Shown piece after piece: positions 31,102 through 42,410 of a DNA stretch of 64,000 nt (position 1 is its first letter; each line of letters opens with the position of its first letter). A program made the translations under genes and the position numbers. The notes below the pieces were generated by a model, which made no database searches, was not told the DNA's origin, and saw nothing but the letters and a program-made list of their open reading frames with translations. Source of the stretch: Magnaporthiopsis rhizophila. Lineage: Eukaryota; Ascomycota; Sordariomycetes; Magnaporthales; Magnaporthaceae. The stretch is from NCBI GenBank assembly GCA_003049465.1, contig PYSS01000059.1, positions 1 to 64,000 on the forward strand, read 5' to 3'.

Positions 31102-32735
31102 TCACCTGCTGCCTGACTTGGCTGCCGCCGTCTTCTCCTGCCGAACCAGCTTGTCCCGAACGTCATGCCGAACCTTCTCCTCCTGGGTCGGATATGCGTG
31201 CCGCCACATGGTCCAGATGCTGCGCTGGAACAGGTCGTCCATTGACTCGATGCTGCGGCCCTTGAGCTTGGGCAGGCAAAGTATATGAAGACGACGCCGG
31301 CGTAGGTCAGCATCGAGTACAACAGGAACGTGCCGTAGCCCAGGCGCGTCATCATGGTGAGCGTCGCCAGCGTGATGCCGTAATTGACGACCCAGTTGAC
31401 GAACAGGCACACACCCATACACACGGACCGGATCCGCGGAGGGAAGATCTCGGCCGCGATCACGTACGGAGCCACCGAGTGCCCAAATGACCATCCGACA
31501 GCGTACAAGTAGATGAAGATGATACCGACAATGCCGCCCGCCGGTGTGCCTCCGGCCTGGTGCTGCGCGGCGGTGGTCCCGACGCGCACGTAAAGCGCTA
31601 GGTACAGCATGGCCGTCGCCTACATCGTCGCGCCGACCATGAGCGGTAGCCGCCGGCCGACGCGGTCCACGATCACGGTCAAGTACACCACCGTCATAAC
31701 CATCTTGACGAGCCCGTACACGCCCGTGGTGAGAAGGCTCGACGACCCCGCCGGCACGCCGATCATGGCCAAGATGTCGGGCGCAAAGTAGGTGAGGCTG
31801 TCGGTGCCTGTGAGCTTGTGGAACAGGAACAGCGTGACGGCTATGAAGAAGCGCCGTCGGTTGCTCGCGTTGGTAGCCACCTCACGCATCACCACGACGT
31901 AGCTGCTGCCGGCCGCCTGCTCCTGCTCCGCATCCACCTGCGCGCAGATCTCCATGGCCTCGCCCGCCACGTGCGCTTGCCACCAGGGCGCCCGGGCTGT
32001 CGAGCACGAGCAGGGTCAGGGAAAACGTCAGCGCGCCCGGGATCAGCTGCATGCCCAGGGCGAGGCGCCAGCCCGTGTTGTCGCTGGGGTCGCGCGCCCA
32101 CATGCTGACGCCGTAGTTGACCCAAAAGGCCAGCGCGAGGGACGCCACGGCCATGAGGGTGTAGGCCGCCGTTAGCGAGCCTCGGATCGACCTGGGCGCC
32201 ACCTCGGCCAGATACTGCGGCCCCAGCATCGACGTGGCCCTGATGGCCAGCCCGCCGAGCAGGCGGCCGGTGTAGAAGACGCCAAGGTGCGCCACCTCCT
32301 GCAGCGAGCAGCCCAGTAGGAAGATGAATGACGCGACCAAGACGGCGCGCTTGCGGCCGAGATAGTCCGAGCATTGGCGCGCCCAGCAGTGCGTCACCGG
32401 ATGCTCCCGCTGCCACCATGGCCACGATGTTACCAGCGGTATGTATTTTTGGCTTGGTGAGTTTACAACACAACACACCCCTGCATAAATGCCAAGCCAT
32501 GAGGAGCCAGCTCACCACGCTTATCGCGCTCTGCCTTGGATAGAACATCCATCCCAAACGCACGGACGAAGGCCGGGAGCTTCAGCACGCCGCTAATGAT
32601 GCCCACGTCAAAGCCATAGCTGGAGCCGGCAAAGGTCGCGGCGGCCGTGAGGACGATCAACCGCCGATTGAAGATCTCTCGGGGATCCGCCTTCCACTCG
32701 GGCGCAGCCCAAAAAGAAGTCCCTCCTCCACCCAT
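31102..32735 (-). pseudogene. Broken MFS sugar transporter
   Basis: Parts of a hexose-type major facilitator are in order on the minus strand but in several frames. Start MGGGGTSFWAAPEWK at 32735; TM1 region SSYGFDVGIISGV; after an intron, GNIVAMVAAGAS; a frame change within the loop before SDYLGRKRAVLVASF (about 32365-32380; one extra base); TM3-6 with GRLLGGLAIRATSMLGPQYL; then a frame change plus apparent loss of part of the central loop at about 31950-31975; HKLTGTDSLTYFAPDI and VDRVGRRLPLM; an in-frame TAG at 31618-31620; AEIFPPRIRSVCMG; and a last frame change at about 31280 before the tail KGRSIESMDDLFQRS. At least three frame changes plus a stop make this a clear pseudogene. Family: MFS sugar porter. 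Confidence 0.88.
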
Positions 32736-34349
32736 CCTTGGTTTGCCTTCCAAATGGGAAATGGAGTGCCGAGTGCTTGGCTTCGCTACGCTGCCAAAGC
32801 CAAGACCGTGGGGACCCCAGTTTCGGCGGCTCGAGCTAGCACTGTCGATACGTCCTTTTTTTTTTTTTTTTTTTTTTTTTGCGCGCGGCAAGGGACAGGG
32901 AAGCAACTGATAACTGACGGGGAACGAGCGTCAGGGGTAGATAACACCACACGGACTTGGCCGAAAATAGAGGATCATGGCCCGGCCGCGATCTTCCTTC
33001 ATTTTTATATGTCCTGCGCGCCTCCCTCCCCTTTCCCATTTGCCGATTCCAGATCATCTCCCGGGCTCGGACCAGCGTGCAGAAAAAGTCTACCACGTTA
33101 ACTCGGGGGTTGAAGCCGGTTGCTATTACCTCTTTGGGGGGTGGCTAATACCCGGTCCCAGCCGAAAATTGAGAAACCGTCCCATTGGGCCAATACAAAG
33201 CGACTTAAGAGCTGGGTGCTCTCATGTTTGGTTGAAGCTGCCCCCTTTGCGCTCGTTCAATGTTGGGATTAACGACTCGGGCTTTCTTCGAACCCTAACC
33301 CTAACGCCACCGCTACGTCGTGATGAAAAAAAAAAAAAAAAAGAGCCTTTCCCGTTTCCGGATATTCCGATGACGCAGGCTGTAAATTGGATTTTTTTTT
33401 TCTTTTTTATTACGCCTGTAAGTGCTAAATGTCACCCAGTGCGCAAGTCGATTGAAAGACCCTCAGCCACTCTCAAAGAGATTGGAACCAGCAGCCTTAC
33501 TTTCGAAATGCAGGGATACCCATCGAAACGGAGACGCTCAGGCCCAGGACCCATGCATGCCAGTGAGGCGGACGACGCAACTGGGTGTGGCAGTCTTGCA
33601 GCCTTATAACGGTTATAAGGCTTGACGGTGCTATACTTGGAGCGCCGTTGTTCACCCATGTTTCATTCCTGCGTGTCCATACTTTGCGGACATAAACCGG
33701 GGGAAGACAGTGCGGTGCCGGGATCCAGCTAAATAAATACACTTTGGTTCGAGGTCACGTTTTTTTCGTATTCGCGAGGCGCTGTGAACCACGAGTCGTG
33801 CGTGGCCTTGCGGAGAGAAGGCCGAACAAGGAGGAACCAGACTCCACCGGAGCGACGTACGTAAATAAGGTTGGGTGCGGGGTGGCAGCGACGAGGCGGT
33901 GCTTGGAAATAGCCTTTTGGCGTTTTAAACGTCGAAGGAAGTCCTCTTGGCGATATCTCGGAGGCGCGGAGGGACTGAGGGCACGACAGCCTACCTAGTG
34001 TCACAGGTGGCGGCCTGAGACGTCCAGCCGTCGGGTATTACGGCGGAGACCTGGTGGGGGTACATCACGTGCGGCGCCACGTGTCATAGCTAGGATTTCC
34101 TTCTAGGGCGTACCCCACCGTAGATAGCCTCTTTTTCTCTTCGTCACAGATAAGATATCACCCAGGCCAATTCACTGATTTGGGAGAGATCGTGCATCGT
34201 GAGATGATCCTGATTTACGCTCCTCTTCACCCTTGATCACCCTTGATGTGATAAGCTGTTCTCTGGCCGTAAGACCCAGCAGGCTCAGTGGTCTGGTACT
34301 CCCACCAAAGAAGATCACTCCCCGGGCAGCTATCGAGCAGCCGCCATCC
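32736..34349. other. Intergenic with homopolymers
   Basis: About 1.6 kb between the broken transporter and the BNR gene, which diverge. It has a poly-T run (about 32856-32880), a poly-A run (about 33325-33342) and T-rich stretches. Two copies of CCCTAA occur at about 33294-33305, too few to call telomeric. Two E-boxes lie at 34066-34083 (separate entry). No gene supported. Confidence 0.5.
34066..34083. promoter_or_regulatory. Paired CACGTG (E-box) sites
   Basis: Two perfect CACGTG palindromes (34066-34071 and 34078-34083) spaced 12 bp centre to centre, 267 bp above the BNR gene start. CACGTG is bound by bHLH and some bZIP factors. The close pairing suggests a functional element, but binding is inferred. 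Confidence 0.5.
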
Positions 34350-35519
34350 ATGATTCACTTCCACCCGGACCTTCGGGTCGTCGATGACCCCAAGCGGGAG
34401 GAGAATTACATCCAGTCCTCGACCGACCAGGTGCACGCGTCGAACCTGCTGGTCCTCGACAGCGGCGAGGTGCTCTGCGCCTGGTTCGGCGGCTCCATGG
34501 AGGGCGTGTCAGACATTTATATCTGGCTGGCCTGGCTGGGCCCCGGAGCCGAGGACTGGTCCGAGCCCGTGCAGGTATCGGACGACCCGGCCCGCAGCGA
34601 GCAGAACCCGGTGCTGTTCGAGGACCCGCGCACCAAGAACCTGTGGCTTTTTTACACGGCCCAGGAGCACGGCGCCCAGAACAGGTGCCTCGTGCGCCGC
34701 CGCGTGTCGACTGACCAGGGGCGCACCTGGTCCGAGGCCCGAGAGGCCTTCCCCGACCGCGGCGTGTTTGTGCGGCAGCCCATCATGGTGCTGCCGGACA
34801 AGGAGGGGCCGGGGAGGGACGTCTGGGTTCTCCCTGTATTCCACTGCCGCGCCGAGGAAGGGGTCGAGTGGGTCGGTAACGACGACATCTCCGCCGTCAA
34901 GTACTCGGCCAACCGCGGCGAGACGTGGGCAGAGAGTATGGTGCCGGGCTCACGCGGCGCCGTGCATATGAACATCCGGCCGGACCCGAGCGCCGAGGGC
35001 GGCGGCTGGGTCGCCATCTTCCGCAGCCGCTGGGCCGACAACATCTACATCTCGCGTTCGCAGGACTGCATCACGTGGTCCAAGCCCGAGGCGACGGAGC
35101 TGCCGAACCCCAATTCGGGCATCGGCATGGCCGTCACTAAGAGCGGGAGGCTCGTGCTGGTGTACAACGACTCGCGCGCCACCCCCGACATGCCACGCCG
35201 CGAGGGGTTGTACGACGACATCGAGACGGACGGGCCCAAGCTGAAAAAGCAGGCCGTTATCGATGGGAAGGCTGCCATCTGGGGCACGCCGCGGTCCCAG
35301 CTGACGCTGGCGACGTCTGACGACGGAGGGCGCACGTGGAAGACGCAGGGCGTGCTCGAGGACGGGTTCTGCTTGACCAACAACTCAAAGAACCAGAGGA
35401 ACCGCGAGCTGAGCTACCCCAGCATTGCCGTGGGCGCTGACGGCACCATCCACGTTGCCTACACGTTTTGGCGGATGAGGATAAAGTACTGCCGCATCAA
35501 GCAGGAGGACTTGCAGTAG
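34350..35519 (+). CDS. BNR/Asp-box sialidase-fold protein
   Basis: 389 residues from ATG 34350 (the open frame extends to 34233 but the upstream part lacks homology-like sequence). Six-bladed sialidase-type beta propeller predicted from Asp-box motifs: STDQGRTW (about 120), SANRGETW (about 188), SQDCITW (about 238, degenerate) and TSDDGGRTW (about 325). Other family-like parts are NLLVLDSGEVLCAWFGG near the start, FVRQPIMVLPD, and NRELSYPSI with TIHVAYTF at the end. No signal peptide, so it may act inside the cell. Members of this superfamily include exo-sialidases and other glycoside-active enzymes; the substrate here is unknown. It is convergent with the alpha-galactosidase, with 58 bp between the stops. 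Confidence 0.85.
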   Translation: MIHFHPDLRVVDDPKREENYIQSSTDQVHASNLLVLDSGEVLCAWFGGSMEGVSDIYIWLAWLGPGAEDWSEPVQVSDDPARSEQNPVLFEDPRTKNLWLFYTAQEHGAQNRCLVRRRVSTDQGRTWSEAREAFPDRGVFVRQPIMVLPDKEGPGRDVWVLPVFHCRAEEGVEWVGNDDISAVKYSANRGETWAESMVPGSRGAVHMNIRPDPSAEGGGWVAIFRSRWADNIYISRSQDCITWSKPEATELPNPNSGIGMAVTKSGRLVLVYNDSRATPDMPRREGLYDDIETDGPKLKKQAVIDGKAAIWGTPRSQLTLATSDDGGRTWKTQGVLEDGFCLTNNSKNQRNRELSYPSIAVGADGTIHVAYTFWRMRIKYCRIKQEDLQ

Positions 35520-35577
35520 GATCTCTACACAGTGTTTAAAAAAAAACATGACAACATTTTTCCGTGGCTGTTCGTCC

Positions 35578-37293
35578 TCACTCATACACCTCGAATCCCA
35601 CAAGATCAGGCGTAAACCCGGACCCAGGGATGCCCGCAAACTCAACCTCGTTCCCGCCATCGCCGGCCCTGAAGCCGTCAAGCCGGATGTTGAGCCTGCC
35701 CGTCTCGGACCAGTCGTTGCCGCCGAGCGGGAAAGCCCAGCGCTTGGCGGGGCCGCCGTTGACGCGCACCGTCATGTTGCGCGTGCTGGTGCCCCAGCCC
35801 CAGGCGGTCTGGAAGGCGTAGTCGTAGTTGATAAAGTCGACCCCGACGTACTTGGCCCCTCCCATCGCTACGCTCACGTTGGCGAACCGCACGCGCGCCT
35901 GCTCGCCGACGTTGCCGACTTTGTATCCCAAAGGTTGACAGCCGTGTCTGGTGTCAGCGCAGGAACGTAGGACTGCGCCCCCGCTCAGCGTCGCCGCCGT
36001 GGCCGGGTAGTACAACCCTTTGGTGCTGGGCGACAACGACTTCGGTGTGACGTCGCCGAGCACCAGCAGCTTGAGCTCGTGCGCGGCGAGAAACACCTCC
36101 CGCGTCCCGGAGACAGCGCCCAGGTCCGCGGCGGCCCAGACGTCGCGCGCGCTGCCCGCGGCTTTGATGCCCAGGAACGCCAGATCCAGCGGGACGATTT
36201 GGGACTCGTTGCGCCAGTTGGCGACGCCCACCACCTTCCTGCCTCCAGACAAATTGCCGGCCCAGACGTCCCACTCCTCCTCCGTGTACCGCAGCACCAG
36301 TCTTGCAGCCTCCGACAACGGATCCTGGTTCAGGGCGATAACCTCCTTGTTCCGCATGATGTCGAGCGATCTCCGCGGGGTGCGGTCCCCGTCGACGACG
36401 GCGCCGATGTGCAGCGGCGACTTCATGATGGCCCACATGCCAAAGTGAAACCGCTCCTCTTGGAACGACAACCCGCCCAGCCCGACGACGAGCATGTCCA
36501 GGTCCGCGTAGGAGCCCGGGCGACTATGGCGCGCGTGCGGGACGGCCTGGTTGACGATGCGCCAGATGCTGCGCCAGCTGGCGTAGATGTCGTTGCTCAT
36601 GCGCCAGCTCTGGCCTGTCACCGCCGCCCACTCGGGCACGTTGTCGCCGATGCCCCATTGGCAGAGCCAGTAGGCGATGTCGCGGCCGGTTTCCTTGAGG
36701 AGCTTGCCCATCTTCATGAAGCGCGCGGGGCTTTTGGCCTCGGCCGAGTCGGAGTCGACCATTACGGTGCGCGAGGTGGCGTAGCAGTTGTCGTATCTTA
36801 TTTCCTTGGAACTCAACACTCTGTATGTTACTTTCCACTGGAAAAGGTGGGAGATGGGTACTCACTTCAGCGAATCCCCTCCCCAGTCAGCAAACGACTT
36901 CGCATCAACCTCTTCGAACCCCAGGGACGCAGGCAGGTCGGTGCTCCCGCACTGCAGATACCCGGCGCCCGAGTAGAGCCCGAACTTGAGCCCCAGGCCG
37001 TGCACGAAGTCGCCGAGCGCCCTGCCGCCGGATGGAAACCGGGTCTCGTTCCACTGCAGCCGGCCCTGGGCGTCCCGCTCGCGCCCGTTCCAGCCGCAGT
37101 CCACGGTCACGGTCCGGTAGCCCAGGTCCCGGAAGCCGAGGTCGACGAGCCCGCGCGCGCTCGTCTTGATGTGCTCCTCGGACGGGGAGCACCCGAACGT
37201 GTTGTAGCTGTTCCAGCCCATTGGCGGCGTCGCCCCGGCCAGGGTCGCGGCCAGAGCGATGTGGCCGAGGCGGAAGGACGTCGGTGCTGGCAT
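35578..37293 (-). CDS. Alpha-galactosidase, GH27
   Basis: Hydrolyses terminal alpha-1,6-galactose from galactosides such as melibiose or galactomannan. Two exons, 37293-36866 and 36796-35578, with a 69-bp intron (GTGAGT donor, AATAAG acceptor) falling inside the catalytic lysine codon; 548 residues. Start MPAPTSFRLGHIALA gives a plausible signal peptide. GH27 motifs: TPPMGWNSYNTFGC right after it, nucleophile Asp in KYDNC (about 145), acid/base Asp in WRMSNDI (about 208), and the DLDMLVVG metal-free barrel strand. After the barrel and beta domain (to about 400) there is a C-terminal module with VGVDFINYDYAFQ and a final VEFAGIPGSGF, resembling CBM35-type carbohydrate-binding domains. Probably secreted. 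Confidence 0.93.
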
Positions 37294-38858
37294 TTTGGGT
37301 TTGTGTCGCGCTGCTTGGGCTGGGAAACGGGAGGTGGCCCCTAACGACATGTGGACAGGACTGTCGGCATCTTGCAGTTTTTTTTTTAATCTGTTCCCGC
37401 AACACAAGCCTAGTAAATGGTTTCTTTCGCCCCCATCAGCTAGCTCCCTGGGCATATTGACATCAGCCGCGGCTGCCAGGGTTGCATTTCCCCGGCCGGA
37501 ATACAACCCCGCATCCGCAATCCGGCCAGCCCCGGAACGAGGCACGAACGCTCAATGGTGCGCATCGCGGACGTTCCGTTTCCCCGCCCAGCCCCGGCCT
37601 GTCGCTGCCGACCCGTCGATGCGGCCCAGTCGGGAGGCCGGGTTGGGTCGCTGGGTAAATGTCCGCGCGCCCAAGTGCCGCCCTATTTCCTCCCGAGTAT
37701 GTGATAGTTTTTCCGCCGCTGGGACTTGCATCGCGGATGCTCCAAGGGCTGATTTGAGGGCTGTCTAGGCCATGCTCCCGATACAACGAACTAGACGGAC
37801 ACGAAGAGAGCTCTTTGCAAGGAACGATTGCTTTGAGCTTTTGGATATTCTAGCACTGGTATTAATACTAGTTTGGATACAGTTCTGTTTAAAAGGCTGG
37901 TTGCCCCTCGCTTCCCGACGTTGCAACGCCAACTCACAAAATGGACAAATAATTGCGTATTCCTTCTCCCAAAAGCCAGCATCTGCTTGACCGGTGAACT
38001 TTGGACGGATCTGGTTTGAGCCGCCGATTTGACAAGGGCAACCCTAACCCGACTGCAACTTGACGACGTTACTGCCTCGGCACAGTGAGGACCAAAAATA
38101 GGCCGAATGAAACGCTAGATGAAGCATAAATGCCGAACAGAAAAATAACCTCTGGTAGGACCAAGTTGCGGTCTCGCCTCCATGACACCATTCAGACTTT
38201 TGGACCAGCGAAAGCCGCTCCGGCGAGAAGACCGCGGGTGTTGACCCACAAATACCCCACATACAGCAGCAAGCAAAACGTCAACATTGAAAGTGGTAAA
38301 CCCGATCAATCCGAGATTGCACCCTTGGATGCCATGTGCTCGCAACCGTCACATGGAAAACAGCACGCGGCTGAGACGGTTTGATGGCTTGGTCAGCGAT
38401 TTTCTTCTCCAAACGCCGTGCCCGCCGACTTGACTCTGAGGAGACGCGGCCGAGGCAAAGCGATGATCCTTGGCAGGGCCCCTGGGAGGACGATGGAGCT
38501 TGAGGTGGAGCAAGGTGCTCTGCCGTTCCCCTCTCCTTTGTTTTGGAGACGGAGAAGTCTCCATCTCGAGCCAAAGGAAAAAAGAAGAGGCAGATGCGGG
38601 TTGGGTTGCGGAGACTTTGGGATGGTCCGGGATAGAGCTTCCCGCCCGGTAATATCATGCCCATTAAGACCAGACAAAGGACCTACGTTGATCGGTCTAA
38701 GTTGGGGATTCGGGATCGTCCCTTCCTGTGCCTTTCGTCTTTATATATACGTAGTTGACGCCTGATCTGTCTGCTATATGATATCCCCGCTTGTGCCGCC
38801 CTCTCCCTTTTCTCTCTCTCTCGCGCAACCCACGAACATCGATATACTACAGACAAAT
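37294..38858. other. Intergenic, no supported gene
   Basis: About 1.5 kb between the alpha-galactosidase and the b2-like dehydrogenase, which diverge. Left part is GC-rich promoter sequence; the middle has scattered short ORFs without domains. A TATATATA element (38742-38749) lies about 110 bp above the dehydrogenase start. Confidence 0.5.
38742..38749 (+). promoter_or_regulatory. TATA element for the b2-like dehydrogenase
   Basis: TATATATA about 110 bp upstream of the ATG at 38859, followed by a CT-rich stretch, a usual core-promoter arrangement in filamentous fungi. Confidence 0.45.
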
Positions 38859-40517
38859 ATGGCGATGACAGAGATGCTGTTGACTCCTGCCGAGCTGGGC
38901 AGACACCAGTCGCCCCAGGACTGCTGGATCGCCGTGCACAGAAAGGTCTGGGACGTCACCGACTTCCTCAGCGAGCACCCTGGGGGTTCCGCCAGTATGG
39001 TCTTCGTCCCATCCCCTACCCCGACCCGTCTGCAAGGGAAGTAAGAGCTGAGACGCTGATACAAACAACCCCAGTACTCTTGCGGTATGCCGGCAAGGAT
39101 GCGACGGCCATCTACGATGACATCCATGCGCCAGGCATTCTAGAGGAGACGCTGAGCCCGGACAAGTTCAAGGGCAACTTCACCCCCGCCAGCACCGACA
39201 CGGCTCCCCCAGGCGCCGAGGCCGAGGTTGAGCGGCAGCAGCAGCACCAAACCTACCGCAAGCCGGACCTGTTCTCGTGCATCAGCGCCGCGGACCTGCG
39301 CGAGGTGGCAGCCCACACGCTCACGCCCAAGGCCTGGGCCTTCTACTCGTCGGCGGCCACGGACCTCAACACGCACGCGTGGAACCAGTCGTTCCTGCGC
39401 CGCATCATGCTGAGGCCGCGCGTGCTCCGCGACGTGGCCGAGACCAGCATGCGGCGGCGCATCCTGGGCGTCGAGTCGGCCGCGCCCTTCTTCATCAGCC
39501 CCGCCGCCATGGCGCGGCTGGCGCACCCGGACGGCGAGCTGGCCCTGGCGCGCGGGGCGGCTCGCGAGGGCGTGATCCAATGCATCTCCAACAACGCCAG
39601 CTTCCCGCTCCCCGCCATCGCGTCGGCCGCCGACGACATGCCCGCCGGCGAGCGGCACGAGCTCACCGACGCGGGCCAAACGGGACGTCAGGACTTCTTC
39701 TTCCAGCTGTACGTCAACTCGGACCGGCCCAAGACGGCGGAGCTGCTTCGCGGGGCCAAGAGCCTCGGCGTGCGCGCCATCCTGGTGACGGTGGACGCGC
39801 CGGTTCCGGGCAAGCGCGAGGCCGACGAGCGCATCGCGGCCGAGGCCATGGCGTCGGCCGTGTCGGGCGCCGTGGCGGGCAACGACAAAAAGGGCGGCGG
39901 CATGGGCCGGCTGATGGCGCAGTACGTCGACAAGCGGCTGGTGTGGGACGACATCGCCTGGATCAAGCAGACGTCCGACCTGCCCGTCGTGCTCAAAGGC
40001 GTGCAGAGCGCCGAGGACGCGCGGCTGGCGGTCCGCTACGGCTGCGCCGGCGTCATGCTCAGCAACCACGGCGGCAGGTCGCTCGACACGGCGCAGCCGG
40101 CCATCCTGGCGCTGCTGGAGCTGCACAAGTATTCGCCCGAGGTCTTTGACCAGCTCGAGGTCATGATCGACGGCGGCTTTGAGCGCGGCTCCGACATCCT
40201 CAAGGCGATATGCCTCGGTGCCAGTGCTGTGGGCATTGGCAGGCCGTTTTTGTACTCGCTCGCGTACGGCGAGGAGGGGTGCGCACATCTCATTCAGAGT
40301 AAGTTAACTTGTCTCTAACCCACCTGCCAGCGGGGGATGCGTTGCTGACTTGTCTGCAGTCCTCAAAGACGAGCTCGAGGTCTCGATGAAACTTTGTGGC
40401 ATCAACTCCCTGGACGAAGCACACCCTGGACTGGTCAACACGGGCGACATCGAGCATCTTGTCCGATCGGCATCTGAGCACCCTTGGATCCGCTGGAGGC
40501 CCAAGTCGCGGCTGTAA
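38859..40517 (+). CDS. Flavocytochrome b2-like FMN-dependent L-lactate/2-hydroxyacid dehydrogenase
   Basis: Oxidises L-lactate or a related 2-hydroxyacid with FMN, passing electrons to a b5-type haem. Three exons: 38859-38994, 39075-40298 and 40360-40517, all phase-consistent; 505 residues. The N-terminal cytochrome b5 domain has the haem ligand motif EHPGGSA (about 38-45), with exon 1 ending just after it. A linker leads to the FMN barrel: AAPFFISPAAMARLAHPDGE, the conserved LFFQLYVN-type segment, catalytic SNHGGRSLD (His and Arg) and the phosphate-binding DGGFERGSDI. There is no obvious mitochondrial presequence, unlike yeast Cyb2, so cytosolic localisation or another substrate is possible. 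Ends with a WIRWRPKSRL tail. Confidence 0.93.
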
Positions 40518-41343
40518 TTTTTCCTGGGTCTAATTCATCTGTACTTTGTCGTGTTCTTTTTTTTTTTTCTGGCGCTGTCTGTAACCTACGATAATCGTCT
40601 CAGCCACGTCTCCGGCTAGCTTCTGTACATAATACCTGCCACCTCTTTATTTGGCCTGTTTGCGCACATCGAATAATACCGCTGCCATAGTGTACTGAAT
40701 TTGGACGTCGTCTACATTGCCAAAATAGGAAGTTGGTCATTTGCTAGCGTACGCCACAATTCGGGTAGGGCGTTTTCCCCTGACAAGCGGCGCTAGAGGA
40801 ACGCCACAATCTTGGTTCGGCCAAGGGTCCTCCGAGTCAGAGCCCCTGCCGCTGTTTTGGCGTAGTTTAGTGCTCCATCCCCTCAACGACGCCGTACACA
40901 TGCATCATTGCGAGAAGTGCCCGACAGCAGAACAGACAGGACGGCATCTGGGGAGACCGCGTGCCAGCGTTGATCCCTTGGATCTGCTTGCGTCACCCTG
41001 CGAGCCTCCGTTAGTAAGTCCCGCTAAAAATAGGTGTCGGCGATGTGGGCCGGCGAGAAGCCCGGCAAGGAGTCTCGCGACTTCGCCCGCGAGGGTCGTC
41101 GGCACCTCCATCCCCACACCTCGGTGCGCAGGGGTTCCCGCCCCGGACAATTTGGGCCGTGACGTGTGCTTGTTGGCGGGGCTCCCGCCTCGTCTCGCAA
41201 TGCCGCGCGCCGGGCCCTAGGAGGGTGGATTGGTGGGATGAAGAACGGGGCCGCTCTGCTCTTTCGGTAGATCGACTGCCTCTTTTCGTCTTGTTGGAGA
41301 AACCTCGTATCGGCTCACCAAAACAGCACAGCCCGCCGCCATA
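40518..41343. other. Intergenic, no supported gene
   Basis: 3' flank of the dehydrogenase (a T run at about 40558-40569) and promoter of the aldolase. Nothing else seen. Confidence 0.5.
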
Positions 41344-42410
41344 ATGCCCAGCTCGACCATCGCCCCCAAGGGCCGGCCGCTGCCGCAGGGCGTCTACACG
41401 CCCGTGCTCACGCTGTACAAGACGGACGCGTCGCAAGAGATCGACTACGACGCCATGCGCCTGCATGCCAGCCACCTGCTGCGCTCCGGCCAGCACGGGC
41501 TTGTCTATCTGGGCACCAACGGCGAGCTGGCGCTGCTGGACCGCGCTGAGAGGATAAAGATCGTGGCCATGGCCCGCGAGGCCGTCGCCGACGTCGGCCT
41601 GCCCGCCGACTACCCCATTGTGGCCGGCATCAGCGCCCAAAGTACGAGGGAGACCATCCTCTGCGCGCGCGAAGCCGCCGAGGCCGGTGCCAGCTTCGGC
41701 CTGCTGCTGCCGCCCAGCTACTGGGCCAAGGCCGTCACGCCCGACGCCATGCTGGCATACTACTGGGAGGTTGCGGACGCGAGCCCAATCCCTATTGTTA
41801 TCTACAACGTGAGCCTCCTCCTTCCGGGCTTCTTCTACAGACCACAACTGCTGACTTGACCTCCTGGCTTCCCTCCCAGTTCCCCGGCGTCACGGGCGGC
41901 ATCGACGTCGACTCGGACCAGATCGCCGCGCTGGCCGAGCATCCCAACATCGTGGCGGTCAAGCTGACGTGCGGCAACGTCGGCAAGGTCGTGCGCCTGG
42001 CCTCCAAGTTCTCCCCTGCCCAGTTCGGCGTTTACGGCGGTTCGGCCGACTACCTGGTGCCCACGCTCGAGGGCGGCGGCGTCGGCTGCGTCACCGGCAT
42101 GGGCAACGTCTTCCCGCGCACCACCGCCCGCGTGTACGACCTATGGTGCGACGGCAAGAAGGACGAGGCCAAGAAGTTGCAGGAGCTGGTGGGCAACGCC
42201 GAGTGGGCGTGCAAGAAGGGCCTGGCGCTGACCAAGTTTGCCGCCTGGCACTTTATCGGGAGGAAGCACCTGGGAATCGAGGAGAGGGGTACGTTTGCGC
42301 CGCGGAAGCCGTATCTGGAGCCGGGCGAGGCGATGAGGGAGTGGACGGTCAGGACGATGCAGGTGCTTGAGGAGGCCGAGGAGGCGATTCCGCTGAGAAA
42401 CTTCAAGTGA
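41344..42410 (+). CDS. DHDPS/N-acetylneuraminate lyase-family aldolase
   Basis: Class I (Schiff-base) aldolase of the DapA superfamily. Exons 41344-41808 and 41880-42410 with a 71-bp intron (GTGAGC donor, CCCAG acceptor); 331 residues. Motifs: GVYTPVLTLYK start, GTNGELALLD (the substrate carboxylate loop), SAQSTRETI, catalytic Tyr in PIVIYNFPG (the intron splits this motif after Asn), and the Schiff-base Lys in VAVKLTCGN. Fungal members include 2-keto-3-deoxy-L-galactonate aldolase (GaaC/LGA1) of the galacturonate pathway and 4-hydroxy-2-oxoglutarate aldolase-like proteins. This one resembles that group but I cannot fix the substrate. Probably releases pyruvate from a 2-keto-3-deoxy acid. Cytosolic. 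Confidence 0.9.

Noticed and set aside
33294..33305. Two CCCTAA units resembling the fungal telomere repeat
   Set aside because: Only two copies, surrounded by ordinary sequence; expected by chance in 64 kb.
39140..40288. Long minus-strand open frame (382 codons) opposite the b2-like dehydrogenase
   Set aside because: Shadow frame produced by high third-position GC; the plus strand encodes the complete FMN domain.
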